A stretch of DNA of 64,000 nucleotides from Pyrocephalus nanus (Eukaryota > Chordata > Aves > Passeriformes > Tyrannidae). This document shows, in pieces, positions 37,371 through 50,600 of the stretch. The notes beneath the pieces are model-generated. The model had not been told where the DNA came from. It did no database searches and saw only the letters and a list, made by a program, of their open reading frames with translations. The position numbers were made by a program, and so were the translations under genes. Within the stretch, counting starts at the first letter, position 1, and each line of letters opens with the position of its first letter. The stretch spans positions 26,580,977 through 26,644,976 of the forward strand of contig CM076259.1 in the NCBI GenBank assembly GCA_038380795.1, in the 5' to 3' direction.

Positions 37371-39829
37371 GTCTTGTGGTAACCATGAAAGTTGATTAGA
37401 TATGTGAATGCTCTTTAGTTTTCTGAGGCTGTGAACTGAATTGTCTCTTAACTTTATTTTGGATAAACCATATTATCTATGGTTTTTTAAGTAAGGCATA
37501 TTGGAATAGACATCTTCTACAATATTGAAATATCTTACATGTGAATTACTGCTGCTTCTCTCTTCTCAAGTTCTGTAACATTACTGAGTTCAGACAGATT
37601 CATCATATCAGTACAGACATCATGTGGATACTCTTAGGTTTTCCAGTGATCTTTTGAAGTGGGGACACCAGAAACTTTCCATGCCCCGGTGTAACACAAT
37701 GGTTTATCATTCCTCATAAAGCTTTGCAGACCACCTCCTTTTGTCTGCAAAATGTTTCCTATAGATATTGCTGATTTAAATTTCACACTAGCTTTCATTT
37801 TCTGTCCACTTATAAAGCCTCACCAGGTTTTTGGGCCTGTGCTCTCACCTCAGTTTTACTGAAAACCTTCCCTGCTAAAATATATGACATTTGTTAAAAA
37901 TAAGGGAGTCGTTCACTGAGAAGTTCCCCCAAAACACCTGAACTCGGTGGGCCAAACGTTTTGTCTTCATCACTTAGAGCTGCTAAAGGTTTTCTCTTAT
38001 GTGTTCTGTTAATACTCAGGCCCATTAGTGGATTTATTTTTCCCCAGAAATTACAGATAGTAGATTATTACATAATTCGTTTGCTTTGTCTGTATTGTCT
38101 CCTTTCCAAGATGAACTCTGAGTAATTACTCTGTGCAAACATGTGAAGTGGAGTTTAAATAGGTGCTAACTACTTTCAAACAAAAACTGTAGCAAATGCC
38201 CTGGGCTAAGCATTTAAAGAAACAAAAAGTTGGCATACTACTAGATGATGGAAAATGACTGGAAAGTTTCTATAGGCTGTAGGACTGGATCATAGGAGGG
38301 GGATTCGCTGCATGTTTGCAGATGCTTTTTTTTTCGGTCCAGCCAGCTGTAATATATGTACTGATGTTTCATACTGTTTGATACAAATGTGTGTTGATTT
38401 GTTTGTCTTAGAGCAATGTTTGTGAACAAATACTGAATAGTTTTATAGATTATTTTAAATAAAAATGTAAATAAACATAGAGAACAAATAGAAAAAAATC
38501 TTCTTACCCAGTTATTAAAATGAAAAGTCATTGAAGCAAAATTTTTAAAATTTGAACAACTTTCTCTTCAAAAACGTAGTTCAAAAAGTATATCAGTAAA
38601 CTATCCTTGGAATCTTAATTTTTTGACTGACAATGAAGTATTATTACTCTAAAAATTAATTCCAGGTAACGGAATGAGTAGTGGTCCCATACTTTGGTTT
38701 GTCAGTGTGTATGATAGATGAATGCAAAGCTATGTCTATTTCAAGAGTAATCGCACTCCTTCCAGATGACAGCATGTGGCTTCAAAACCTAATGCAAGCC
38801 TGCATGAGAGTCCAGAACTAGTCAAATCACTTTTTTTTTTTTTTTATTGTGATTTAATTTTGGCTATGTGCATGCTTTTACAATTACTATTTCCTAAAAG
38901 ATGCTGACAACTGTGGTTGGGAAGCTCAAAAGGTAAAACTGCCTGCGTTAGGAGTGCTGAGCTCTAGGTATGGACAATCATGCTGTAACCCCATGCCTGA
39001 TGTAGGTGTCAGTCTGCAGAGTTGGAGACTTTTATTTAATCCTTCTTCCATGCCTCCTCCAGCAAGGGGAGGTTGGGAAGCAGTCAGGGCAGAACACTGG
39101 CAATGCATCCTCCCTCCTGCACACTGTTATTGGCAGCCCCACAGAGCCATCAGGTGTGGCGCTGGGCACGTTTCTCACTTTCTCTTGCTGCTGGTGGCAG
39201 CACATCAGACTATCCTTTGCCCCACACTGGCCCAAACTGCTCTAGCTGTATTTCATCAGTGCTGCACGAAGCACAAGCCACACCGAGGGGTTTGCAAACA
39301 TCAGTTGACTTAATGTGATTTGTAGCACTTAAGATGGAATATGATCATAAGTGCCTCTGTTTACTTATCTATAAATTACCTATAGCTGTCCCATGTCTTT
39401 CCACATCACAGTGATGGTGTGCAGTTAATTGATTCAAGGGGGTAAAGAGCTTTCAGACCACCTGATGAAAGATGTTACAGAAGTAAGTGGTAGTAAGCAG
39501 GACTGGTGTTTTGGCAGGATGGCGATGTGTGTTTCACGCCGTGGGGATGGTGTAAATGAGGTATTTGCTTCGCATTCTTGGGCTCCCTTCGTGTGTGGTA
39601 CAGGGAAAATGGTCACCCTCTGTGAAAGCAGGTTTTATGTTGTGTGACATAAACACTAGAGACCACTCTATGTGCTGGGACATATGATACAGCTGACTTG
39701 CGGGCAAAATAATATAACCCACACCTCTCTGCTACGTCAGGATAAATCCCAGAGTGCACCTCTCAGAACAAGCATATCCTGTCGTGAAATGTCAAGCAAT
39801 CAACATCAATAAATAATGAGTTGAAAACA

Positions 39830-40060
39830 GCAAGGTGGCGTAAAACTGCACAGTCGCGCTTGGGAAGGTAGGAAAGCTGATTAAGTGTTATTTCCTGATC
39901 TGTAAATCATCAATTCCAAACTTCTTTGTGTGTTGTCTATAAAATATTGGCTGTGGGCCTTTTGTTATAAAAAGGTAACTAATTTTTATAGCGGCCCCGT
40001 AAATAGTAATTAACGTGCCACAAACTGAACAACATCCTGCTGTAAAAACTGAGGAAACGC
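39830..40060. promoter_or_regulatory. Candidate conserved non-coding element
   Basis: A unique block with clustered CpGs in otherwise CpG-poor DNA (GGTGGCGTAAAAC, AGTCGCGCTTGG, ATAGCGGCCCCGTAAAT, TTAACGTGCC) and a TAATTA homeodomain core at 40,008-40,013, with no coding frame explaining it. This resembles vertebrate developmental enhancers in texture. It is inference; conservation across birds and reptiles would support it. Confidence 0.28.
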
Positions 40061-41688
40061 TGTGCCTATTTTTTAAGAGACCTGCAGTTGTACGTGGGTA
40101 GGGATGAATACTTGCTTGCCCCTGTTTGGGTGGGTAAGTGTACAATCCTGCTGTGTTGGAAAGCTCCAGTCCCTTCATTCTGTCCTACCTTAGAAACAGC
40201 CCTGGAATGAACCAGGGAGGGACTGGCGATCTGAAGTCCACAGTCTCTTTTCAGTGTCTGCTGTATCAGAGGAGGCAGAAAGGAATGACGAAGTAGGCAG
40301 TTACTGAATACAGCATTTTTCTTTCCAGCATCTATCACTTCATAGTTGGCTTATGCCTTGAAACATGAGAAGGACTTAGATCTTGTCTCAAAGCATTTTT
40401 TCTGAATCTGTCTAATAAAACTGTATATGCTCTCATTATCCATATAAATCCCTAATCCCTTTCTGAATAGCAACAAACTGTTGACCTCATTGTTACAGTG
40501 TTCATTGATACAGGTTCAGTATTCAAACTTAAAAGAAGAAAACCAACCAACCCCTCCCCATTTCTCTCTCTACTTCCTCAATTTTAAACTAATAATCTTA
40601 TGGGTGTAGTCAGTGCCCCTTGTTCCCTAAGGAGTGGGTAGGTGGGCATGTCAGATTTGTTATACATGTTACACACTGAGCACATGGACCATGGGAGGGT
40701 CTAGAACTGGGAGGAGTGGGAGGATTGTGCAACCCAGCCCCGGTCTGTGTTAGGTGACCTGAAGTATGTGCGCCACTCCAGGAGGTGTTGATGGCCTGCA
40801 ACAGCAACAGCCCTGCTCCTTTTGCTCCCCACTGCCTTCCTTTAGAAAATTTGCACCTGGCCACATAGCTTTGACAGAGCCCTTCAGATACTCCTGTTGG
40901 CAGCTACACCTTCATGCCACAGTGATGGAGACGTACATAGAGCATCTGCCTCAGCTTTTCTGCCTTATGCCTGCCCTGCTTCCAGAGAGTCAGTAGGCAG
41001 TCGGGCTGCTAAGTCATTACCCTGGCTTCTTCATGTGACTTTCTGGGAGTCTTTGCTGCTGCAACTGCTTCACCTGGTTAGATTAAAAGTTCTGATCCTA
41101 GAAGAGCTCTGATGGGAGGGGGCAGGCAGGGGTGTGCTGTGTCCCCTGGTGAGACATGGCCAGTCATCAGCAGGTGCAAAGCTCTCAAATGCAGTGAGTG
41201 AGCACGGCCGAACATTAAAAAAGAGAGTGACAGAACAAATAAAGGTTTTGGTGAGGTGGGGAGAACAACAAGAGAAAGTAAGCCAGGTAGGGAAGAAGGA
41301 TTGCTTGCAAGAAGAGGCAAGGTCATGATGTTCCTGTGAAGAGGAGCATTTGATCCTTCTGTCCCCCTCCATGTCACACCGTGCCCTGTGTTCACTGTTA
41401 CTTTCACAAATGTTGTCTTCACTGTGATTACAGTAAATCACACCATCTTTGGGTCAGATTATGTTATAGACATTCAGGCAGTTAGCACAGCATGGTCTGA
41501 TTCCAGACTGCCTGGGATGCTACTCAGGAACTTTGACCTGAGATACCATTTTCCTGTTATTGTGGTAACTGGTGTTTACAGTTCCACAAGACAATGCTAG
41601 AAAAGTGTACCTTTTAATATGAAAAATCATGGTATGCAATAGGTTACATATTGGTACAAGTTTTCAGATTTTTCTGAACTTTTTGTGG

Positions 41689-41721
41689 GATTTGAGTTAC
41701 CAAACTGTGGTAACTCAAATC
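41689..41721. repeat. Perfect inverted repeat, 14-bp arms, 5-base loop
   Basis: The left arm GATTTGAGTTACCA (41,689-41,702) is followed by AACTG and the exact reverse complement TGGTAACTCAAATC (41,708-41,721). Such a stem would form a stable hairpin in RNA or a small cruciform. No precursor-length stem extends beyond the arms, so a microRNA is unlikely. Confidence 0.9.
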
Positions 41722-41891
41722 ATTCATCTTTAGGCCATATTTTTAAGTAGAAAACTGAGAAACATCTTCAATTAAAACCATACTGATAAAGACACCTAGT
41801 GATTTCACTAGAAGAATTGATGCTTAACAATAGTTTCCTGCCCTCTAAAACATAGGACCACTCCACAAATACTGAATTGCTATTGAAGTCC

Positions 41892-41929
41892 ATAAAAATG
41901 CAACAGCAAAATAAAAATGCAACAGCAAA
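41892..41929. repeat. Perfect 19-bp tandem duplication
   Basis: ATAAAAATGCAACAGCAAA is present twice, back to back, without a mismatch. It is likely a recent replication-slippage event and could vary in copy number between individuals. Confidence 0.95.
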
Positions 41930-42142
41930 ATCCTAATATGCATAAAAATCTACTTTGGCCACTAAGGCCAGAGTCCAAAAGAGGTTACTATCTTTATGCT
42001 ATTGATTGTAATTTGAGTGGCAGTCCGGTTTCCAAGTACCTACCAGAAACTTAGCTCATGTGACAAGATAATACTTTGTAACTCTCCAGCCTGATTTATC
42101 CACTTCAGACAGAGTTCTGCCAACAAGGTCTGGTTAAGAAAT

Positions 42143-42739
42143 ATGAACTTGTTAAACCTTGCTGAAAGGTTTGGAGAAAGGCTGCAATCTCCAGTGAGCA
42201 AAGTGCATCTCTCCCCGAGCAGGCTGCATGCTGGGGCCATTCATCACAAGCCACGGGGAGGGGTCTGGCAGAGAACAATTGATATGGTTTTGCCATTGAA
42301 GAGACAGTTTCCCTTTGGAACATATGGAATACAGATTACCCAGGCCTATCCTGATGTGAATGGAGCTCAGATGGGAAGAATACATGGGCGAGAGAGGGAC
42401 ATCAAGGAATCAACATCATCTGACACCTGTTTTCTGTTTCCAATATGCAGACCTGTATCTTGCTGCCTCTGGAAGTGTCTTCCTCTGCTTGAATTTCAGT
42501 TTTCCCTGCAGATTCATCAACTGTATCCTAAACACCAGGGTCTTTCATCTTGCATGACCAGTGGCAGAACCCAATGGCAGAGGTTGGCCCTCCCCACCAC
42601 ACCTCTATCTTTCTGTCTACCCCTAGCAGGTTTTCAAAGGGACAAATTTGGACAAAAAGCTGGTTGGGTATCTAACAGTGAGGATGGGAGGAAAATGCTT
42701 CTCCAAGCACTACTGCACACACACACACTACAGATCTAG
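42143..42739 (+). other. Unrecognised 198-codon open frame, longest outside repeats
   Basis: The frame has no family resemblance that I can name. The translation has a basic, Arg-rich N-terminal half and a Cys- and Leu-containing middle; no domain, signal peptide or repeat is visible. Overlapping open frames on the same strand (42,360-42,557) and on the other strand (42,105-42,385) indicate a locally stop-poor sequence. No promoter or splice context supports a gene. It is low confidence as coding, but the length justifies a transcript check. Confidence 0.12.
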
Positions 42740-44237
42740 TTCTTCACCTTTATTTTCTCCTTTTCTGCCACACAGCAAACAGCTAGAACCAACGTTAACA
42801 AAGCCCTGTCAGTCTGTTGTTTTGTTTTTTTTACGAGAAACATATGTGCCATAATTGAGGCAGTTAAAGAGAAATAAGGAGAGTCTAAGTTAAAATATCC
42901 AATCACCCTTAAATAAGCAAAACAGCTCACAAAGCAATATTACAAAGCAAATATGCAAATTACAAGGAGAAAATAGAGAAGAAATAGAAGGAAAAAAAGG
43001 GGGGGGAAAAGCAATCCACGTCAATGACTTCCTTCAGGGGAACACAAAATGTATAATAAATGCCTCTTCAGAACACAGTCTTTCCTGGGGAAATTTTCAT
43101 CAGGTTTTTCAAAAGAGAAAAATTTGGACTTACGAAGACTATATGAAAGAAAAGATTTAGCAAAGTTATATTTCAGAGCAAAATACGCAGAGACAGAAAC
43201 CAAGGAAAAAACCAAATTGTTTAGAATTCATAAAATAAATTGTTTGGAATTGTTTAGAATTTCTGTGAAAAAAAAAAAAAAGTGATGTCAATGTGCAGTT
43301 ACCTGTCTGCCCTGTGTGGGGTAGCATCTTGGCCTGCAGCCCATTTGGTGAGATGTTCAGATAAAAGATGTGTGTCCTTTTTCAGTCAAAGGGTGAACAG
43401 GGAACCCACATCAGTGGGATTGCAGACAAAAGGTGTTGTGACTCCACAGAAAGGTTCATTTGTGGTAGGAGTGAAGGTAAGTCAAGGTTACAAGAGCAGG
43501 AATGTAAGAACTCCTGCCTTTTAACACTGCAGAGAAGAGAGGAAGGAGAGGGGATAAGGAAATTTTTTTGAGAAGTCAGTGAATGAGAAAATGAAAGAAA
43601 TAACATTCTTCTTAATGTAGGACAATTCCTTATCTGCTGAGAGAAGAGACTGTTGCTTTGTCCAGATGTTTTACAGATGTTTGACATCATTACATGCCAA
43701 AATTAAGAGCTGTGTATTATACCAAGCTTGAGATGCAGAAGATACCACAAGTTAGCATACCTGCAAAGAATAAGATGCTTTAAAGCCCCAGAAAATTGAA
43801 GTAAATTGACAGATCCACTTTCAGGGAAAGGAATAGTTCAGCTCAGATCAGAGGAAAATATAAAAAAAGAAAAAAAATCCACAAAAATTGTATAACAGTT
43901 TTCTTTGTTCATCTTTGTGGTGTCCTGGCATGGCATGGGATCATTTCTCCTCTCCACTGGCAGTATCTGGCTTCCACAATCCTCTACTAAGGAGTCCCAA
44001 GATGTGACCTCCTCTTTCAGTGCAACACATGAGGGGCTATACATCATTGTTATTGTTATTACTGAGGTTATGTGCTGGTTCTCCAATAATTCATTGATAC
44101 TTTGTATGGGAGGTACAAAAACTGCAGCCTGGGGACTAGAGTTCACTACTGGGGAGTTCCTCCAGAGACATAATTTTAAAAGTTATTCACTTTACTCTAA
44201 GTTATATAAGATATATCTGTCAGGGTCCTTAATGCAC

Positions 44238-44657
44238 TAGAATAGAATTATAGAATAATTTAGGTTGGAAGAGACCTTTAATACCATTAAGTACAGCCAT
44301 TAATCCAGCATTGCCAAGTACACCACTAAACCATGTCCCTAAGTGCCAAATCTACACATCTTTTAAATACCTTCGGGGATGGGGGCTCAACCACTTCCCT
44401 GGACAGCCTGTTCCCATGTTTGATGACCCTTTCCATGAAGAAATTTTTCCTAATATTCAACCTAAACCTCCCCTGGAGCAACTTGAGGACATTTCCTCTT
44501 GTGCTATTGCTTGTTGCTGGGGAGAAGAGGCTGATCCCCACCTTGCTGCAGTGATCTTTCGGGTAGTTGCAGAGAGTGATAAGATCCCCCCTGAACCTCT
44601 TTCTCTCCAGGCTAAACAACCCCAGTTCCCTCAGCTGCTCCTCGTTAGACTTGTGCC
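44238..44657 (-). mobile_element. 5'-truncated CR1 LINE fragment
   Basis: Read on the - strand it gives the CR1 ORF2 C-terminus (FSLERKRFRGDLITLCNYPK, then SNSTRGNVLKLLQGRFRLNIRKNFF) and 3' UTR, with the + strand showing TTATAGAATAATTTAGGTTGG-type sequence at the tail end. The frame from 44,619 to 44,326 is unbroken, so this copy is less damaged over this piece than the other CR1 fragments. Confidence 0.9.
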
Positions 44658-47600
44658 TTATCAGTCCTGAGCAGCAAGGTTATTCCACCCACTGACACTG
44701 CCCATGTGCTGTGGGCTCTGTTTCAGCTCAGGAGCAGAGCTTGCCTCATATGTTGTTGCCTCATATTCAGTCTTGTCCCTGGGCCTTTCTCTAGCTATTC
44801 CTCACTGAGCTCCCCAGATGAACCCTGGACAGGATACATCATCTTGCCTTGGTTGAGGGTCTCAGTAGAAATGGTTATAAGCCCCCTGATGCTGCCCTTC
44901 ATCTCCAGGTCCGTGCCTGGTCTGGGCTCACCCTCAGATCTCCACTTGTGTGGCATCAGGAAGCCCCACTCTGCTTCCTGATGATCTCACTGCTTTGCGT
45001 GACCTTGATTTGCATTAGTGCAGTGGCAAATCCCTGTCCCTTCTCTTGTCACTACATAGTGGAAGTAGGGAAATACAGTGGAGGGAAGAGAAATGTTTGC
45101 AGCAGATGGAAACATGTCCCTGTAAAATTGCTGAAAGACTGACTGATATTGCTCTTGGGCTATTCTACCTGCTTGCTGAGACCATAGAGCATTCACTGAA
45201 GAAAGGTTACCTGAGAGAGACATTTCAGTGGGTTTTTTGTTTGCTTGTTTGTTTTTCAAGGAATAGTTTTGTCCCTGGGAGAAGAGAGGTTATAATTCTT
45301 TGAGTCTCAATCTGACAGACCTTACTATGGGGTAATAAACACTGATGAATTTAAAAAAAGATGCCAAAGCCATTTATTTTAATATTAGCTAAAAAAGTTA
45401 CAAAGTCAGGGAGGGAAAGTGTGAATGCACTTAAGAGGACATCTTGCATTTAGGAACTTGAAGGCATTGCGGAAATGCGAGAACATACCAAGGAAGAAGA
45501 GGAGTGGGGTCTCTTTTCTCTGGGTGGACACAACGTTGTAGCAATTACTTCTTGTGACAGGCTTCTTGTATCTGGCTTTTTTTCTTCCCTCTAAATTGAG
45601 CAAACATCCATTAAGCTATTGCACCGGCTATGTTACTCTCTCAGCATGGGTGTGTTAGAGGAAGGCTGGTGCTAACTTTTCTTACAGCCAAGAAATAGAT
45701 GCTATGCTGGGTGTGGGAGATTTACAGTGTCTGAAAGAGTCATGGGGGATTAAAAATTAGTTGAGTGAGGCTCATGATTCGGGATTAGCCTGGAAGCCAC
45801 ATATCCACAGCTGAAAGGGAGAACATTTGGCAGGAGTGGGAGGGCCCCTTCATAAGACTAAAGGCAGCACATCACTGGTTAGCAGCCAAAACTATGGACC
45901 TGGAACTTATCTTTAGAGACATTGTTTTTAGTGAGTAGGCTAGGCCAGTGATAAAGGGACTGATGTGGTTGCAATTCAAGATGAGAAAGTTTTGTGTTGT
46001 AGAGAAGGAAGAATGGCAGGAACTTCTTTCTTTTCTCCCAAACTATTTAGCTGGACTAGCAAGGGACAGAAAGTCTGAGAAGAAGCAAGAATGGACTATG
46101 GAAGGAGAAAGATGGGAACAGAACTTGGTAATACTTGCTTTTTCTTATTCTTAGAACAGTGTCTCTAATTCCCCACCTCATCCAGAAATGGAGTTGTTTC
46201 CTCAAAACACTTAGCAAAGTAATTGCTTGCTGTTCCAAATCAATTATCTTACTTATTGAGTGCTTTCTTTTTCTAGGAGCATCTTCACCTAGATGGTCCT
46301 AGATGAAGATATTACCTATCCTCTTCACCCCAAGGGGAAGAATTAACCTATGTGAATCAGTATAACTTTGTTAAAGTTCTGACTGTCATCTCTCTCTTTC
46401 TTTTTTTTTTTTTTAACTCTTGTTCATCTATAATACTTCTTTATACATAGTAACATGTAATGCCACGAGTTTGTTTCAAAACAATTTTTCAAAATTGACT
46501 TTTGTAGCAATCATATTTCATGAGCACATGTAATGATGCTTAAAACTTTTGATACATCGATATATCAACTTTACTCCTGGTCTGTACACATATCTTAACC
46601 TTCAGAAGGGCCTTGAAGTTAGGCAACTTCATCAGTGTGTTTTTTTATTTCAGCATCTGGTAGAGATATGTATACAGCTATAGTACTCTTTCTTTTACTC
46701 TGTGCGTGTGGGTAGCTATATTATAAACCTTATATCAATGAGCTCATTGAAATGAATGGAAAACCAGTCACATTTATCTAAATCCTGTGCTAGCTGAATT
46801 GCAAGGCCATCATCCAGCTTAATTCTTTAACTTTATCCCTGCTGTTTAACATGCGTTTTGTATTGAATCATTTCAGTTTTGTTATCATGGGCTTAAGATA
46901 ATGGCTTGGCATAAGAGATGCTCTTTCCTCCTGTGAAATCACCATCAGATAGCAGTTTTGGATGTGCAATGCAGCCTGCCATTTGAGATCTTGCCAATAA
47001 AATATTATTTGATGTCATTGGAAACTTCTGCAGTGAAGTGTAGTTCTTAGGAATGTTGGTAATTTCAAAAGGGAAAAAACCCTTTTTTGCCCCCTTTCAT
47101 TTGAAAACAAGTTTTTATGATGTCTTTCAAAAAAGCATTAAAATATTCTTAAAAAAAAAAAAAGTGCTTTCAGGATCCAGAAGATATAATAATGGCTTCC
47201 AATTTTGTTTCATCTGTGGTACTTCATTATTCCCTCATGCCTGAAAGTCTCAGTCTACTGCTTTATTGTACACTTTTGCATTTGGGCTCCAGAGCCACAG
47301 TGAAAATATGTCAGTGATTGCTTGTGCACAGAGCTTGGATGTGTTTATGCAACACGCTCAATCACATAATAAATATTGTAAGTATTTTTGTTTACATCAC
47401 GAACAGTTCTACTCTGCTGGCTTTTAAAGAACATCCCCCTATGTATCAAGCCTGCTTTTGAAGCCCTGTGCCCATAAAGCACAAAGCAGGTCTTACATGG
47501 AGTGCTAAAGTCGTGTTGGCAGTAATTTGGATGAGGAACAATTTTTTTACATTTATTCTCAGAGCCTGCATATACTGAAACCATGTACTGTGGCATTCCA

Positions 47601-50600
47601 AAAGGAACAAGCCTCCATTAAAAAAAAAAAAAAGGTACAGTAATTAATCACCACTGCTGTGGTGCCACTTCTCTGCTAGGGCCAGCATTTTGCCATCATG
47701 AGTTTAATTCTTTCCCTGTTTCATCTCCATTTCCTCTCTGCTCTATCTTCATCAGGAAATTAATTTTCTTTTCCTCTCTACCTTACTGTCCTCACATTCT
47801 TGTGGGCTGTGCATGGCCAAACTCCCAGTGATCCTTCTTGCCTGGTCTCTGTTTCTTTTGTCCTCTCCTCCATCAGCCCTGTTGTTGTGTTTCAGGTCCA
47901 CTGGTGAATGTCCGCTCTGCTCTTTTTGTCTCCTCCAGTCTCTGCCCACAACCACCTTGTTCCTCCCTGCATCCCAAATGCATTTTTACTCTTCCATCGT
48001 TTTCTGAAGAGGAGAAAGAGAGACATGTTTACTGAAAGAACATGAGAAAAGTCCAAGTTCTTTGTCTGTCTCTTTCTGCAGGCTGTTTGGGGAGAAGAAG
48101 AGCTGGCTCCAGGATAGTGTATAATTTTGAGTACCAGAGCAGCCCTTCCAGCTTGGGACAGTACCTGAGGGCCTCTCCACTGCTTTATGACTACTCTGAG
48201 CACAGCATATCAAGGCTTTCAGTGAGTGTACTTGGCTGCTTTAAAACAAAGCAGTTGTAAAGGCAACTACAACTGTAGACCCACCAATCCCCCTAGGGTG
48301 AATTTTGTGTCTGATATTATCTGTTGATGCAATTAAATTGGCACTTGTACCTCTGTCAAGCTTAAAGCTTAAAACTAAAAACCAGCTTGGATGAGCCCTC
48401 TGCCTATGGCAACATATGTCCTCTTGTTAAGAGGACAAAAGGGGGAAGAGGGCATTAAGTGCTGCTGCTGCTGCTGCTGCTTGAAATCAGAAAACTCAAA
48501 TTGATCCCCTCATTATGTGTGAATGCATTTGCAGGACATCAATGGAAACAAAACCATGCAGAAAAGACATGAAGGTGAGGAGACAGGAAGAGACAGTGGC
48601 TGTAGTATTACTTCCTGCTCCTACTTCCCTGTTGTGCGGATGTTTATATATGATGCAAAGTGTTTCTGAGTTCCTTGAGTTTGATATATCCCAGAAGGGC
48701 CCAAAGCTCTGGTGAGTTTGGTTCTTCACTGAGAAACACAAGGAGAAATATGAGGCATTGTGTCTCCTATGACTGTTTATATGTGTCAGTGGAGTAATGC
48801 AGTAAAAACGCTAATAAAAACAAAATCACACAGTCCTGTGATTGAGAATTAAAAAGTTAATTTTAGTAACATTTAAACTCTTATTTCAGGGCATTGGAGA
48901 GCTTATGAGTACCCAAACTGGAATCAAAATAGCCACTTGGGTTTAAATCTGAACTTACCAATGAATCTTGGTGTGACAATGCTGTGTTTTTATGTTCAGA
49001 GTGGCCTTTCTCTGTTAAACAAATCTCCATCAGATTTGCAGTGAAAACACTGGAGCTGACATAGGGGTTTGCCTATCACCCATTCTGGTGGTGATTTACT
49101 AACAAAATCTGGTTAGTATGTGGATAAGCCTCCAAAATATTCATGTACACACTTGAATTGCAGGTATGATTTGTAGGATGGGTATATTTTTAGTTCCAAC
49201 CTATGTATAGATCAACCCTGAATTAACACTGTGCTGAGATGAATGAAATTGTTCATACCTCTTAGAGCTGTTGTTCCAGTTGGCCAGATGATAAAATAAC
49301 ATCTGTTCAGAGCTTGAAAAAATATAAGGGAAACGAGAGTGTCTTCTCTAGAACAACACATGAATACTGTGTCTTGACTTGATTTTTGGGATGTTTGCTG
49401 TGAATGCATTCAAATGTACAAATAGATTCTTAGGAAAAAAAAAAAAGTAGGAAGAGGCTCAGATTAAAACCCATAAATACCCAAGGGCTGTTATCAGGAA
49501 ATGACAGAATGGTAAACTTTGGTGACCCAGTCCAGAAGTGGAAGTGTTTTATTATTTCATACTTGGACAAAATACTAAGAGCTGAAGGATCCATAAAAGA
49601 CGTCTACCCTGTGGCAGAGTCAGTGGTTACCATAAGCTTTTCAACAAACAGATGAGGCAACAGCTCTCAAATTTTTAAGGAATGTTAAAGCTGATCCCAG
49701 CAAAACAAAAAGGCAACTTTTTCAAGCAGCTATGTAATTATATTGCTACCTACAAGCTCCATCTTGCCCCTATCAAGTCTCTATTATTATATCTTTAAGA
49801 GAAAATTTATGTGATCTTCTACTCCTGTTTCTTCTGCCTTCAGATACATGGGTATTTCTTCCTGTGGTTCTCATCCCACAGTACTTTGCAGTTTTAACCC
49901 ACAGTCTTATACTACTGTCTTGAGGCCAAAGTGTAGTAATTCAGAAAATCTGGGTGTAGATTTATTGAGTGTGCGCTGGGAGATAATTTGCTTGCATGAA
50001 AACTGCCTTATGGAATGAGCCATTGCCGCTCAATGAGGAGTTTTTCGAGCAAGACCAGAGACCAAAGCGGTGTTGTCACAGGTAATGTATCTGGGAGAGG
50101 GCTACTTATGACAATTGCACTTGCATCAAGAATTGCACTGTAGCAAAACATTTAGGACGAAGAAAGAAACTGCTTTTAGCAGTCATTAGCTCTTGGTGTA
50201 TAATTTCTGGTGTTACTGAGGCTCTCTTTGAATGGTCCTTCCAGGTCCACAGTGATGCAGTGAAATTTCGTTTGCTGTTTGGTTTTCTCAGCCCATAGAG
50301 AAGGGAACTGCACTTTATTAAAGGATTTTTTTCCCCCCCTTTTACAAGGTTGTTTGTTATCTCGGAATGCAGGCCTGCACTGGAGCGTGTAATTACAACA
50401 CCATGTCCTGGGTTAGAAAGAACTCAGACACTAAATTGTCCATGTCATCACCTGAATTTGACCATGAAATATAGCACAGAGGGACTGAGAAGGCAGCCTG
50501 TAAAGAAGTGAGGACTGAATGGGCATTTTGGTGCACTGGGCAAATCCAATCTGCTCAATCCATTGCTGCAGTCCCACCGTGGCCATTTAATATTATTACC

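Larger units (their letters stand above)
37371..44237. other. Non-coding stretch
   Basis: No gene or interspersed repeat is recognised. It contains a T15 run at 38,831-38,845, a candidate regulatory block at 39,830-40,060, a hairpin at 41,689-41,721, a tandem duplication at 41,892-41,929, the long open frame at 42,143-42,739, a G8 run near 43,001-43,009 and an A run near 43,268-43,281. The word AATTGTTTAGAATT recurs at 43,214-43,261 with local duplication. Confidence 0.5.

Noticed and set aside
44311..44670. Plus-strand 119-codon open frame
   Set aside because: Antisense shadow of the minus-strand CR1 fragment.
48042..48260. Open frame after a CTTTCTGCAG acceptor-like site
   Set aside because: The putative exon has no matching strong donor and no recognisable protein.
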